Positions 1-8,298 of a stretch of DNA of 64,000 bases are shown here, one piece after another. The notes under the pieces are model-generated. The model was not told the origin of the DNA and did not search any database. It saw only the letters and a list, made by a program, of their open reading frames with translations. Position numbers and translations under genes: made by a program. The stretch's first letter is position 1. Every line of letters begins with the position of its first letter. Source of the DNA: an uncultured Clostridium sp. (GTDB lineage: Bacteria; Bacillota; Clostridia; Clostridiales; Clostridiaceae); contig URGW01000004.1 in NCBI GenBank assembly GCA_900547475.1, forward strand, positions 72,548 to 136,547, read 5' to 3'.

Positions 1-175
1 CTGTTATTATAAGAATCTCTTCTATACCTGATGCAACACATTCTTCTATTATGTATTGTAAAGTTGGCTTATCAACTATTGGAAGCATCTCCTTTGGTTG
101 TGCCTTAGTTGCTGGTAAAAATCTAGTTCCAAGACCAGCAGCAGGTATTATCGCTTTTCTTATTTTTTTTTCCAT
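1..175 (-). CDS. galU: UTP-glucose-1-phosphate uridylyltransferase, N-terminal part (runs off the left edge)
   Basis: This is the first 58 codons of a GalU protein, cut by the window edge. It shows the nucleotide-binding signature GLGTRFLP near residue 14 and the following PKEMLP segment. The reading is nearly identical at protein level to the complete galU at 35978-36850, but the DNA differs at many third positions, so this is a diverged second copy and not a recent duplicate. GalU makes UDP-glucose for wall, capsule and glycolipid synthesis. A ribosome site (AGGAG) lies about 10 bases before the ATG. It follows the LCP gene on the same strand, which suits a wall-polymer role. Confidence 0.9.
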   Translation of the reverse strand, partial: MEKKIRKAIIPAAGLGTRFLPATKAQPKEMLPIVDKPTLQYIIEECVASGIEEILIIT

Positions 176-403
176 AACAATTATTGTCTCCTTACCTTTT
201 ACTATAGTTCTAATTATAATTTTTTAGTAAACTGTATATAAAGATTTTACAGCTATTTCAAATATATGTCTTATCATAGTTTTATTTCGTTCACTTTTTA
301 GACATTAATACAGTAATTATACCATTATAAGGACAACTTGTGATATAAATTCATACGATATATTTCGACATTTTATATTTATTTAGGGTATTCTAGGTAT
401 TTT

Positions 404-1381
404 TTATTGCCATGTTATTTTATCTTCAAAAATATAATTATGTAACTGATTAACAGTTGTTTCCTTATCAAAAGTTAAATAATATATTTCATTAATCATT
501 TTTCCTTCGCAATAATCATCAAGAGGGAATCTTTCTAATTCCATTTTTGAATCACCAAGCTTTAATACCTCAGTCCCTAACTCTAATATCTCAGAATAAT
601 CTAAACTTGTATTTACCATAGGTAATATATCTGATAATAATGAAGGATAAGATGTTGCTGGTAAAGTTTCTATCTTTTCAAGTATTTTTGTTAATACTTC
701 TCTATGTCTTTCAGTTCTTTTATAATCTCCACCAGAAGTATATCGAATTCTACAAAAAGCTAACGCTTGTGTACCACTTACATGTTGAAGACCTGCAGAC
801 GCTATAGATGGTTCATTAGTTCCATTAATGCTATTAAGATTTGCTATATAGCTATTTATATATTTTAATTCATCTTCATCTATATCTAATTCTATTCCAC
901 CAATTTTATCTATTATTTTAGGTAATGTTTCAAAGTTAACAGAAGCAAAATCCTCTATATTTAAATCAAAGTTTTCATTTAAAGTTTTTATTGCAAGTTG
1001 TGGACCTCCAAATGCATAAGCATGATTAATCTTATCATTTCCATGACCATCAATTGCAACATAAGAATCTCTCATTATTGATGTCAATTTTAACTTTTTA
1101 TTCACTGTATCTAGGGTTGCTATCATTATAGAGTCTGATCTACCGGCTCCACCTTCAACTGCATCAACTCCAAATAATGCAATATTAATTATGCTATTAC
1201 TGTATTGAGATAATTTTTCTTCTACTTCTTCAGTAATTCCTATATTATCTTTATCAATTTCTACCTTTTCTAACTTATTAAATAAGTGATTACCATAAAA
1301 ATAAACTCCTCCTACGGCACCTAAAATAATTACTAATACTATTGCTAAAATCCAAACTGTTATCTTTTTCCCCTTAGTCAT
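404..1381 (-). CDS. LCP (LytR-CpsA-Psr) family cell-wall polymer ligase
   Basis: The 325-residue protein has a short cytoplasmic start, one membrane segment (about residues 8-30) and an extracellular LCP domain. Visible family marks are RSDSIMIATLD near residue 82, SIMRDSYV with the conserved arginine, the DKINHAYAFGG stretch, and a late RTERHREVL motif carrying lipid-phosphate-binding arginines. LCP enzymes move undecaprenyl-linked glycopolymers (teichoic acid or capsule) onto peptidoglycan outside the membrane. The length is normal. It lies just upstream of a galU fragment on the same strand. The polymer substrate cannot be told from sequence; the capsule made by the 37-50 kb locus is a candidate. 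Confidence 0.93.
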   Translation of the reverse strand: MTKGKKITVWILAIVLVIILGAVGGVYFYGNHLFNKLEKVEIDKDNIGITEEVEEKLSQYSNSIINIALFGVDAVEGGAGRSDSIMIATLDTVNKKLKLTSIMRDSYVAIDGHGNDKINHAYAFGGPQLAIKTLNENFDLNIEDFASVNFETLPKIIDKIGGIELDIDEDELKYINSYIANLNSINGTNEPSIASAGLQHVSGTQALAFCRIRYTSGGDYKRTERHREVLTKILEKIETLPATSYPSLLSDILPMVNTSLDYSEILELGTEVLKLGDSKMELERFPLDDYCEGKMINEIYYLTFDKETTVNQLHNYIFEDKITWQ

Positions 1382-1518
1382 TTTTCCACCTCATAAAAAT
1401 AGTTTATTATTTAGTTTTTACTCTTATCCAACTTAATTATTTAATACTAATAATATCATATTTTACATTATTTTTCACCTTTTTAATACCATTATTATAT
1501 ATCTTTAGTATAAATATA

Positions 1519-1613
1519 TAAATAAAATCTAATTCACTTCTATCAATAACTATTAAATATTAATTTAACGAAAAAATAGCGACAAACTCATATTTTCATA
1601 TAAGCTTGCCGCT
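1519..1613. repeat. About 95-bp direct repeat, copy 1, containing a terminator hairpin
   Basis: This stretch is nearly the same as 3181-3276 in the same orientation. The two copies bracket the DUF2922, DUF1659 and rpn genes. The inner part (about 1577-1610) folds into GCGACAA/TTG(C)CGC arms and is followed by a T-run on the minus strand, so it works as a terminator for the DUF2922 gene. Confidence 0.7.
1576..1613 (-). terminator. Rho-independent terminator of the DUF1659-DUF2922 pair
   Basis: On the minus strand a GCGGCAAGC...GTTTGTCGC stem with an inner ATAT/ATAT extension is followed by TATTTTTT. It lies about 20 bases after the stop of the gene at 1633. Confidence 0.7.
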
Positions 1614-1632
1614 TTATATTTAATTCAAATTA

Positions 1633-1848
1633 CTAAACAGTAAACTTAGTAACTTGTCTTTCTGTTACTTGAGCTGAATACTTAGAAACTAATCTTCCCT
1701 TACTATTTTCAAAAATGTTGTTTTCAATTAAACTGTCCATTAAAGCTACAGCTTCATCATTTGTTATTCCAGCTTTAACATCTGAAATAGATATATTAGA
1801 CTTTTCCCCTGTTTCAGTTAAAAATGTCATTGTTAATGTATATTCCAT
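1633..1848 (-). CDS. DUF2922 family small protein
   Basis: A 71-residue protein that fits the DUF2922 family in length and pattern: a beta-strand start (YTLTMTF), a central NDEAVALMDSLIENNIF helix and a C-terminal strand. The function of this family is unknown. In Firmicutes these genes commonly sit next to a DUF1659 gene, as here with a 21-base gap, so the two are probably co-transcribed. It ends just before a terminator hairpin that belongs to a duplicated 95-bp element. No membrane segment or signal peptide is seen. Confidence 0.85.
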   Translation of the reverse strand: MEYTLTMTFLTETGEKSNISISDVKAGITNDEAVALMDSLIENNIFENSKGRLVSKYSAQVTERQVTKFTV

Positions 1849-1869
1849 AATTCACACACCCCGCCTTTA

Positions 1870-2088
1870 TTATTCTTGGATTTGAGATAATTCAGTTACA
1901 TAGAAATTTCTAGTGTTTGCACTAAGTAAATCTGCAACTAATGAAGCTACTACATTAACTTTTTCAAGTTCTGCATCTGCTACTAAGTTACCTATTTTCT
2001 TTTTAGTATAGGTTGGATTACCATCCTTATCACTTCCTGATTGTACTTCAATTGATAGTACTGTGCTTTCTAAAGCCTTGTTTGCCAT
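1870..2088 (-). CDS. DUF1659 family small protein
   Basis: A 72-residue protein of the DUF1659 type, function unknown. I start it at the ATG at 2088 (MANKALEST), because GGAGG lies 8 bases before that codon; an in-frame ATG five codons further upstream lies inside the ribosome-site region. The pattern is strand-helix: LSIEVQSG, then KKKIGNLVADAELEKV, then VASLVADLL. It is the first gene of a two-gene unit with the DUF2922 gene. About 25 bp of its interior recur at 19767-19791, next to the DUF3990 gene, as part of a scrap region. Confidence 0.85.
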   Translation of the reverse strand: MANKALESTVLSIEVQSGSDKDGNPTYTKKKIGNLVADAELEKVNVVASLVADLLSANTRNFYVTELSQIQE

Positions 2089-2310
2089 AATAAATTCCTC
2101 CATTTCACTTTTAATTGTAAGTTTTTTATTTATTTTCCTTACAATTAATACATATCCATGAAAATAGATTTTTTACATTAATATATAAATAAAATTTATA
2201 TATTTCAGAAAAGATAAAATATTGTAGGTATTGAAAATTAAAGTTACTTTATCTTATCAACATAGTATAATATAAATAAGATATTACCCTTAATAAGGAG
2301 TTGATTTATA

Positions 2311-3183
2311 ATGACTAGATTAGAAATACTAAGTCCCAAAGTAGATTTTGTATTTAAAAGAATTTTTGGTAATGAAAATAATCCAAGAATATTAATTTCA
2401 TTCTTAAATGCAGTAATAAAGCCAAAAGATTTAATAGAAACAGTACAGATAATGAATAACGATATAGATAAAGAATCTATAGAAGATAAATTTAGTAGAT
2501 TGGATATTAAAGCAAAAACTAATAAAAATGAATTAATTAATATTGAGATTCAAATTAAAGATGAACATAATATGGTAAAAAGAAGCTTATATTATTGGAG
2601 TAAAATGTTTGAAGGGCAACTTACAGAAGGACAAAATTATGATAAGCTAGCAAAAACTATTTGTATAAATATATTAAACTTCAAGTGTTTAAATACAAAA
2701 GAAGCTCATTCAATATATAGATTAAAAGAAATTAATACAAATGAAGAGTTAACAGATATTCAGGAAATACACTTTATAGAATTACCTAAACTGCCTAAAA
2801 ATGAAGAAATAAAAGATGTATTTGATGCCTGGATGGAATTTATAGAAAATCCTATAAGTAATAAACTTGAAAAAGCTGAAATGACTATACAAGAAATCAG
2901 AGAAGCAAAAAGTGAATTACTAAGATTAAGTGCTAGTGATAAAGAACGCATGAAATATGAAGATAGAAGAGCTGCTTTATTAGATAAAGTAAGTGCTCTT
3001 GAAAATGCTGAAGAAAAAGGTATCAAAATTGGAAAAGAAATTGGAAAAGAAATTGGGAAAAAAGAGGGCGAGAAAAATAAAGCTATAGAAGTAGCTAAAA
3101 ATTTACTTGAATCTGGAATTGATATAAATATTATTATAAAAAGTACTGGCTTAAAAAGAAGTGAGATAGAAGAATTATTATAA
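2311..3183 (+). CDS. Rpn-family recombination-promoting nuclease (PD-(D/E)XK 'transposase'), copy 1
   Basis: The 290-residue protein starts with the family opening SPKVDFVFKRIFGN. The PD-(D/E)XK core is readable as D65 (RLDIKAK), E79 and Q81 (IEIQ). The middle is conserved; the C-terminus is a charged helical tail with IGKEIGKEIGKKEG repeats (about 238-253) and an amphipathic end. Rpn proteins are DNA endonucleases linked to recombination and phage defence. A good promoter precedes it (TTACTT at 2244, TATAAT at 2266) and AAGGAG precedes the ATG. A close paralogue lies at 18726-19586 and a broken remnant at 20463-20723. The shared upstream DNA shows that promoter and gene were duplicated together. 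Family work describes a small C-terminal antitoxin isoform from an internal start; M191 (ATG at 2881) is a possible one here, but its ribosome site is weak. Confidence 0.88.
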   Translation: MTRLEILSPKVDFVFKRIFGNENNPRILISFLNAVIKPKDLIETVQIMNNDIDKESIEDKFSRLDIKAKTNKNELINIEIQIKDEHNMVKRSLYYWSKMFEGQLTEGQNYDKLAKTICINILNFKCLNTKEAHSIYRLKEINTNEELTDIQEIHFIELPKLPKNEEIKDVFDAWMEFIENPISNKLEKAEMTIQEIREAKSELLRLSASDKERMKYEDRRAALLDKVSALENAEEKGIKIGKEIGKEIGKKEGEKNKAIEVAKNLLESGIDINIIIKSTGLKRSEIEELL

Positions 3184-3276
3184 ATAAAATCTAATCTCCT
3201 TCTATACAATAACTCTTAAATATTAATTTAACAAAAAACAGCGACAAACTCATATTCTCATATAAGCTTGTCGCTT
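3181..3276. repeat. About 95-bp direct repeat, copy 2, with terminator hairpin
   Basis: Matches 1519-1613 in the same orientation. It begins at the stop codon of the rpn gene. The hairpin (about 3239-3275, GCGACAA...TTGTCGC) lies between the convergent rpn and RpiR genes and can serve both: T-rich DNA follows it on each strand. Confidence 0.7.
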
Positions 3277-3328
3277 GATTTATATATAAAGCTTGGCTTT
3301 AAAAATTAGTGCTTTACATTTATTTTTA

Positions 3329-4060
3329 TCAATTATTTGATATTGTTTTTGAGTAACGATTAATAAGATACTCCATCAAATTCAAAGAATTCCCAAAAAA
3401 ATAATTTAAATTCTGATTTTCGTGATCTATACCAGTAGACCCATTTTCTACAATGAAAGCAAGGTCACTTTTCACCGTGTAGCTACTATTTTCTGTAGCT
3501 GTCAAAGCAATAACATTCCCCCCATACTGCTTACATTCTTCCATTTTTATTAAGCCATTTTTATTTTCACCTGATTGTGAAAATGTAATTAATGTATAAG
3601 GTGTTTTATCTGAAACCAAACTAATTTCCACTCCATTTAAGTCAATAGCATAAATCTTTTTCAATAGTAATTTACGATAAGTATAATTAACTAACATTTG
3701 ACAAAAACCTTCTCCAAACAAGTATATTTTTTTACTTGAAAAAGCATTATTAAAATAGTCATCTATTTGATCCCAATCTTGATTTACCATCACAAAAGGT
3801 AATGCTTCTAATTGATTTGTAGATTTATATGAAAATTCCTTTGAAAGGAAAAAAATTAATTCTTTAAAATTATTAAAGCCTGCCCTTTTTGCTAATCGAC
3901 TAATTGAAGATTGAGAAGTATAGTTCATTTGTGCAATAGTACGAATATCGATTACAGATTTATTTTTAACTGCTTCAATAATGCTCTGGATTATCTTTTC
4001 ATCTTCATTTCGAAAATTATTTTTAGGAAATAAGCGATTTAAATAATAAATTTTGGTCAT
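3329..4060 (-). CDS. MurR/RpiR-family transcriptional regulator of the alpha-glucoside operon
   Basis: A 243-residue regulator with an N-terminal helix-turn-helix (TIAQMNYTSQSSISRLAKRA, about residues 46-65) and a C-terminal SIS sugar-phosphate sensor domain (IYLFGEGFCQML; TLITFSQSGENKNG). I start it at ATG 4060 because AGGAG lies 9 bases before it; an upstream in-frame codon at 4090 has no such site. It is divergent from the deacetylase-PTS-GH4 operon at 4279, so it most likely controls that operon in response to a sugar phosphate. The 218-bp gap holds a perfect CAATTGCAATTG palindrome that could be its operator. Confidence 0.88.
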   Translation of the reverse strand: MTKIYYLNRLFPKNNFRNEDEKIIQSIIEAVKNKSVIDIRTIAQMNYTSQSSISRLAKRAGFNNFKELIFFLSKEFSYKSTNQLEALPFVMVNQDWDQIDDYFNNAFSSKKIYLFGEGFCQMLVNYTYRKLLLKKIYAIDLNGVEISLVSDKTPYTLITFSQSGENKNGLIKMEECKQYGGNVIALTATENSSYTVKSDLAFIVENGSTGIDHENQNLNYFFGNSLNLMEYLINRYSKTISNN

Positions 4061-4169
4061 TATCTCACACTCCTGTGAAAGTATATTCAAAAAGCGAAAA
4101 CGTAACCATACTAGTGTAAATGCATTGTTTAGGCCTTTTTAATATAATATACTATTAACATAAAGAAAG

Positions 4170-4181
4170 CAATTGCAATTG
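4170..4181. promoter_or_regulatory. Perfect 12-bp palindrome between divergent genes, candidate RpiR operator
   Basis: CAATTGCAATTG is its own reverse complement. It sits about 110 bp from each start codon, in the only space that can hold both promoters. The assignment to the RpiR protein is inferred from position. Confidence 0.35.
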
Positions 4182-4278
4182 TGATAATTATTTCTAGGTA
4201 AACTTATTGTATTTACTAGAGTTAAAAAGAGTAATGGTCATATAACTAAGAAAACGTATTTAATGAAGGAGGGAGATT

Positions 4279-5064
4279 ATGAAAAAAGTAATTATAAATG
4301 CCGATGATTTTGGCTACTCTTCAGCAGTCAATCTAGGAATTATCAAATCTCATAAAAAAGGTATTCTAACCTCTACAACTTTAATGGCTAATATGCCTGG
4401 ATGTGATGAAGCTATTATGCTTGCTAAGGAAAACCCAGATCTTGGAGTAGGTTGTCACCTTGCTTTAACTTGTGGAAAACCTTTAACTAAAGCTGCTTCA
4501 CTAATAAATGAAAATGGAGATTTTTATAATTTATCTGAATATAAAAAACATCGTAATGAAATGTGTGATGAAGAAATTTTTCAAGAATGGTCTTATCAAA
4601 TCGATTATTTAATGGATCACGGGCTTAAATTGACCCATTTGGATAGTCATCATCATGTTCATGCCTTTCCTGAAAACTTGAAGATAACAAAAAGAATTGC
4701 AGATAAATATAATTTGTGTTTTCGAAATATCTTTGGCTTAGAAGAAAATGTAGAACTACCTGCTCAAAAAGGCATTACTGGTTTTCTAGATTTGATGAAT
4801 CATTCAGCTATCCGAGATTTAACAATATCTTTTGAAGAAAACAGAATAAAATGTTTTGATGAAATTCAAGCAGTACTTGATCAAGTTAAAGATAATGAAA
4901 TAACAGAACTTATGGTTCATCCTGCTTATGTAGATGAAGGCCTATATTTCAATTCTTCATTCAATGTTCAACGTATTAAGGAAGTATCAATTTTATGTGA
5001 CTCACAAATGAAGCAACTATTTGAATGTAATCAAATTGTGACATGTAATTACAAAAATCTATAA
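4279..5064 (+). CDS. ChbG/YdjC-type carbohydrate deacetylase
   Basis: A 261-residue YdjC-fold deacetylase. Metal and catalytic signatures are present: NADDFGYS (D9, D10), H60 in GVGCHLALT, and HLDSHHHVH (120-128). The enzyme class removes N-acetyl groups from chito-oligosaccharides; in E. coli ChbG acts on chitobiose(-6P) before a GH4 enzyme cleaves it. Here it is first in an operon with a PTS IICB (71 bp later) and a GH4 enzyme. A GGAGG site lies 6 bases before the ATG. The substrate is probably an acetylated disaccharide(-6P), but the partner GH4 carries the alpha-type motif, so chitobiose itself is unlikely. No other deacetylase is present in the window. Confidence 0.9.
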   Translation: MKKVIINADDFGYSSAVNLGIIKSHKKGILTSTTLMANMPGCDEAIMLAKENPDLGVGCHLALTCGKPLTKAASLINENGDFYNLSEYKKHRNEMCDEEIFQEWSYQIDYLMDHGLKLTHLDSHHHVHAFPENLKITKRIADKYNLCFRNIFGLEENVELPAQKGITGFLDLMNHSAIRDLTISFEENRIKCFDEIQAVLDQVKDNEITELMVHPAYVDEGLYFNSSFNVQRIKEVSILCDSQMKQLFECNQIVTCNYKNL

Positions 5065-5135
5065 ATATTTATTGGATAAAAACTTTTTTAAAGTTGTAAT
5101 AATTAAATTAAAAATATTAAAAGGGAGAGACATAT

Positions 5136-6695
5136 ATGAAAGATAAGTTTATTAAATCAGCCAGTGTTTTTTCAAAAGCAATTATTCAGCCAGTAATGTT
5201 TATGGCAGTGACTGGGATAATTTTATCAGTTTGTGCAATTTTGAAATTAGATATAATGCCAGACTTCACAAAAAAGATTGGAGATTTTATCTTTAATATT
5301 TTATCTGGAGGGATGATTGGTCAACTAAGCGCTATATTTTGTGTAGGAATTGCTACTGCTTTAGCAAAACCAAAATATAAAACAGATGCTGCAATTTTAG
5401 GAATTATTACGTTTTTAATCTTTTTATACGCCAATAATTCTTGGTTAACAATTACAGATCGCTTGGCTGTTGCTGGTGAACAAGGACTTTATGGTACTGG
5501 ACAAGGAATGGTATTTGGTGTTCAAGTAACTGATATGGGAGTTTTCCTAGGCATTTCTTTAGGTGTATTCGTCGGCTGGATGGTCAATAAATTCGGTGAT
5601 ATTAAACTACATAGGTACTTGTCTCCATACTCTGGTACAAAGTCTGTTTATATACTTATTGTATTTGCAACAATTCTATTTGCAATAGGACTTACTTATG
5701 TTTGGCCAATAGTTAATTCAGTTGTTGAAGCAGTTGTAAAAGCAACTACAACAGCAGGATCAGTAGGATTTTTCTTCTATGGCTTCTTAAATCGTTTACT
5801 TTTACCTTTAGGCTTACACCATTTCTTATGGATGCCAATTTTTTATACTCCACTTGGTGGTACTGCAGAAATTGCAGGTCAAGTATATAATGGTGCATTC
5901 AATATTTGGTTAGCAGAGTTAGGAAATGTAAGTCAAATCACAACGATGCATCCATCTATAGGTTATTTATCAAACTTTGGTTCAATTTCTTTACCAATAG
6001 GTATTGCTTTTGCACTTTGGAAAACAGCACGTCCAGAAAACAGGAAAAAAGTTGCTTCGATTTTAATTCCTACTGTAGTTACAGCTTTCTTGGCTGGTGT
6101 TACTGAACCACTAGAATTTTTATTCTTGTTCTTATCACCACTTTTATGGCTTGCACATGCTGTAGTATATGGATTTAGTTTATTTATTACAAATCTAGTA
6201 GGTATTAATATACAGTTTGATACAGGAATAAATATGTTTATTAATAGTTTTGCATTTCCAGCACGTTTAGGACATCAATATTGGATTCCAGTAATCTTTG
6301 TTGTAACAGCTGCTTTAGAATATTTTGTATTTAAAAAATTAATCATAAAATTAAATATTCCAACATTAGGCCGTGAAAAAGATGAAGATGCAAGTGATCC
6401 AGTCGTTGATTCTATTGTAAGTGATTCTGATTCAGAGTTTGAGCCACAAATTCAAAATATCGTTGCTGGCTTAGGTGGTGCTGACAATATTGAAAATATA
6501 ATTAATTGCTATACAAGATTACGTGTTGATGTAAAAGATGAAAGTAAAGTTAACATTAAAATATTAAAAGAAAAAGTAAAAGCCTCTGGAATCGTTGATA
6601 AAGGTAAGCACATACAAATAATTATTGGTATTGGTGTGGAACAAGAACGTGAAAAAGTTGAAGCTTATATAGAATATCTTAAGAAAAATAAATAA
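5136..6695 (+). CDS. PTS IICB permease, alpha-glucoside (MalB/GlvC) type
   Basis: The 519-residue protein has an EIIC domain with about ten membrane segments (1-400; typical LLPLGLHHFLWMP and GVTEPLEFLFLF motifs of the glucose superfamily), an acidic linker, and a C-terminal EIIB domain with the phosphorylated cysteine C458 in NCYTRLR. There is no EIIA domain, so phosphate must come from an EIIA coded elsewhere, possibly one of the three fused bgl-type permeases in this window. It imports a sugar and phosphorylates it at C6. The next gene, 40 bp downstream, is a GH4 6-phospho-alpha-glucosidase, which sets the likely substrates as alpha-linked glucosides. GGGAG precedes the ATG. Confidence 0.9.
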   Translation: MKDKFIKSASVFSKAIIQPVMFMAVTGIILSVCAILKLDIMPDFTKKIGDFIFNILSGGMIGQLSAIFCVGIATALAKPKYKTDAAILGIITFLIFLYANNSWLTITDRLAVAGEQGLYGTGQGMVFGVQVTDMGVFLGISLGVFVGWMVNKFGDIKLHRYLSPYSGTKSVYILIVFATILFAIGLTYVWPIVNSVVEAVVKATTTAGSVGFFFYGFLNRLLLPLGLHHFLWMPIFYTPLGGTAEIAGQVYNGAFNIWLAELGNVSQITTMHPSIGYLSNFGSISLPIGIAFALWKTARPENRKKVASILIPTVVTAFLAGVTEPLEFLFLFLSPLLWLAHAVVYGFSLFITNLVGINIQFDTGINMFINSFAFPARLGHQYWIPVIFVVTAALEYFVFKKLIIKLNIPTLGREKDEDASDPVVDSIVSDSDSEFEPQIQNIVAGLGGADNIENIINCYTRLRVDVKDESKVNIKILKEKVKASGIVDKGKHIQIIIGIGVEQEREKVEAYIEYLKKNK

Positions 6696-6735
6696 AGCAA
6701 AATATGATTTTTAATAAATTGGAGGAAAAGATAAA

Positions 6736-8061
6736 ATGGGTAATAAATTTGTAATGGTTGGTGGTGGTTCTACTCAATCACCTGGTATTTTAGAAGTTTT
6801 AAGAAAGCGTGCAGAAGAGTTAAACTTAACTGATTTAGTTTTATATGATATTGATGAGGAAAGAGTTTATCTGCTTGGACAATATACAAAAATGTATTAT
6901 AAAGAATTAGGCTCTAAAGTAAATGTTACTTATACAACTAATATTGATGAAGCTTTAAAAGATGCTGACTTCTTATTTATGCAAATTCGTCCAGGTTTGA
7001 ATAAACAAAGAGCTATTGATGAAAAAATTTGTTTAAATAATGGTGTTGTTGGTCAAGAAACTTGTGGATTAGGTGGATTCTCATTTGCTATGAGGGTAAT
7101 ACCAGCTGTTCTAGAAATCATAAAAAAGGTAAAAGAAATTTGCCCTAAGGCTTGGATTTTAAACTATACAAATCCAGAGGCTATTTTATCAGAAGCAATT
7201 TATAGAGAGTTCCCAGAAGCTAATGTTTTATGTATTTGTGATATGCCGATTTCAATTGAAGGAGCTATTGCAAAGTACTTTAATAAGGAGCACAACGATT
7301 TAACATTTAAATACTTTGGGCTAAATCATTTTGGTTGGTGGAGCAATGTCTATGATGAAAAAGGAGTTGATTTATTGCCACAATTACGTGAAGATGTTCT
7401 TTCTGGCAAAATTGATACACTTTTAATGTCAAATGATGAAACTGTTGGAGATCAGTATTGGGTTGATACTTATAAACAAATGATTAGTTTATTTAAGCGT
7501 TTTCCAGAGTATTTCCCTAATTGTTACTTACAATATTATTTAACTCCAGATGAAATGGTAGCTCATGATGATCCTTCATTTACTCGTGGAGATTATGTAA
7601 TGCAAGGTAGGGAAAAACGTATTTATGATGAATGTCGTAGAGTGATTGCAGAAGGCTCTGCTAAAGATTCTTCATTACATGCAGGGGTTCATGGTAATTA
7701 TATTGTGGATATTGCTCATGCGATTATTCATAATACTAGAGAGAGATTTATAGTTAATAAAAAGAATCATGGGGCAATATCTAATTTTGATTCAGAAGCA
7801 GTTGTTGAAACTCCAGCTTATATTGGTTCAATGGGAGCTGAAACTATCAATATTGGTGAAATACCAGCTTTCCAAAAGGGCTTAATGGAAATGCAAAAAG
7901 CATATGAAAAATTGACAGTTGATGCAGCATTATCTGGCTCTTACCAAAAAGCTTTAGAAGCTGTGATGCTTAATAAAACAATTCCTAATTATACTGTTGG
8001 TAAAAAGGTATTAGATGAATTATATGAAGCTAATAAGGGATTATGGCCTGAATTAAAATAA
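6736..8061 (+). CDS. GH4 6-phospho-alpha-glucosidase
   Basis: A 441-residue family GH4 enzyme, the normal length. The NAD-binding loop GGGSTQSP (9-16) is intact. The metal-binding cysteine motif reads CDMP (168-171), the form found in 6-phospho-alpha-glucosidases and unlike the CNVP/CNIP of 6-phospho-beta-glucosidases. LNYTNPEA (142-149) and LNHFGWW are also present. The reaction is NAD+- and divalent-metal-dependent cleavage of 6-phosphorylated alpha-glucosides from the PTS in the cytoplasm. It ends the operon; a 14-bp perfect-stem terminator follows. Its last 12 codons recur at 19590 and 20727 fused behind rpn sequences, evidence of past rearrangement. Confidence 0.93.
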   Translation: MGNKFVMVGGGSTQSPGILEVLRKRAEELNLTDLVLYDIDEERVYLLGQYTKMYYKELGSKVNVTYTTNIDEALKDADFLFMQIRPGLNKQRAIDEKICLNNGVVGQETCGLGGFSFAMRVIPAVLEIIKKVKEICPKAWILNYTNPEAILSEAIYREFPEANVLCICDMPISIEGAIAKYFNKEHNDLTFKYFGLNHFGWWSNVYDEKGVDLLPQLREDVLSGKIDTLLMSNDETVGDQYWVDTYKQMISLFKRFPEYFPNCYLQYYLTPDEMVAHDDPSFTRGDYVMQGREKRIYDECRRVIAEGSAKDSSLHAGVHGNYIVDIAHAIIHNTRERFIVNKKNHGAISNFDSEAVVETPAYIGSMGAETINIGEIPAFQKGLMEMQKAYEKLTVDAALSGSYQKALEAVMLNKTIPNYTVGKKVLDELYEANKGLWPELK

Positions 8062-8162
8062 TCTATTACTTAAATAGTATTTCACAGTTTATGTGATATT
8101 TAAAAATAATGTTTTAAGAGAAACATATACTTAAAAGAATATAATTTTATTTCAAAAAATAT

Positions 8163-8198
8163 AGCCAAACTTTATGATTGTACATAAAGTTTGGCTTT
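8163..8198 (+). terminator. Terminator of the deacetylase-PTS-GH4 operon
   Basis: Perfect 14-bp stem AGCCAAACTTTATG / CATAAAGTTTGGCT with a 6-base loop, then TTTAAAA. It lies about 100 bp after the GH4 stop, and could also serve the convergent surface-protein gene. Confidence 0.75.
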
Positions 8199-8298
8199 AA
8201 AAATAAATTTATTATTTAAGATACTATCAAAAGCTTGTCACTGAAAATTTACTGGACCAGCCGTATCTTTGATGTAATGGAGAATTTAATAATATATT

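Noticed and set aside
2760..3209. Hydrophobic frame opposite the first rpn gene (and 19175-19699 opposite the second)
   Set aside because: Both mirror the same rpn reading frame; no ribosome site and no independent conservation.
4086..4106. cre site before the RpiR gene
   Set aside because: Three mismatches to the consensus, within noise for this base composition.
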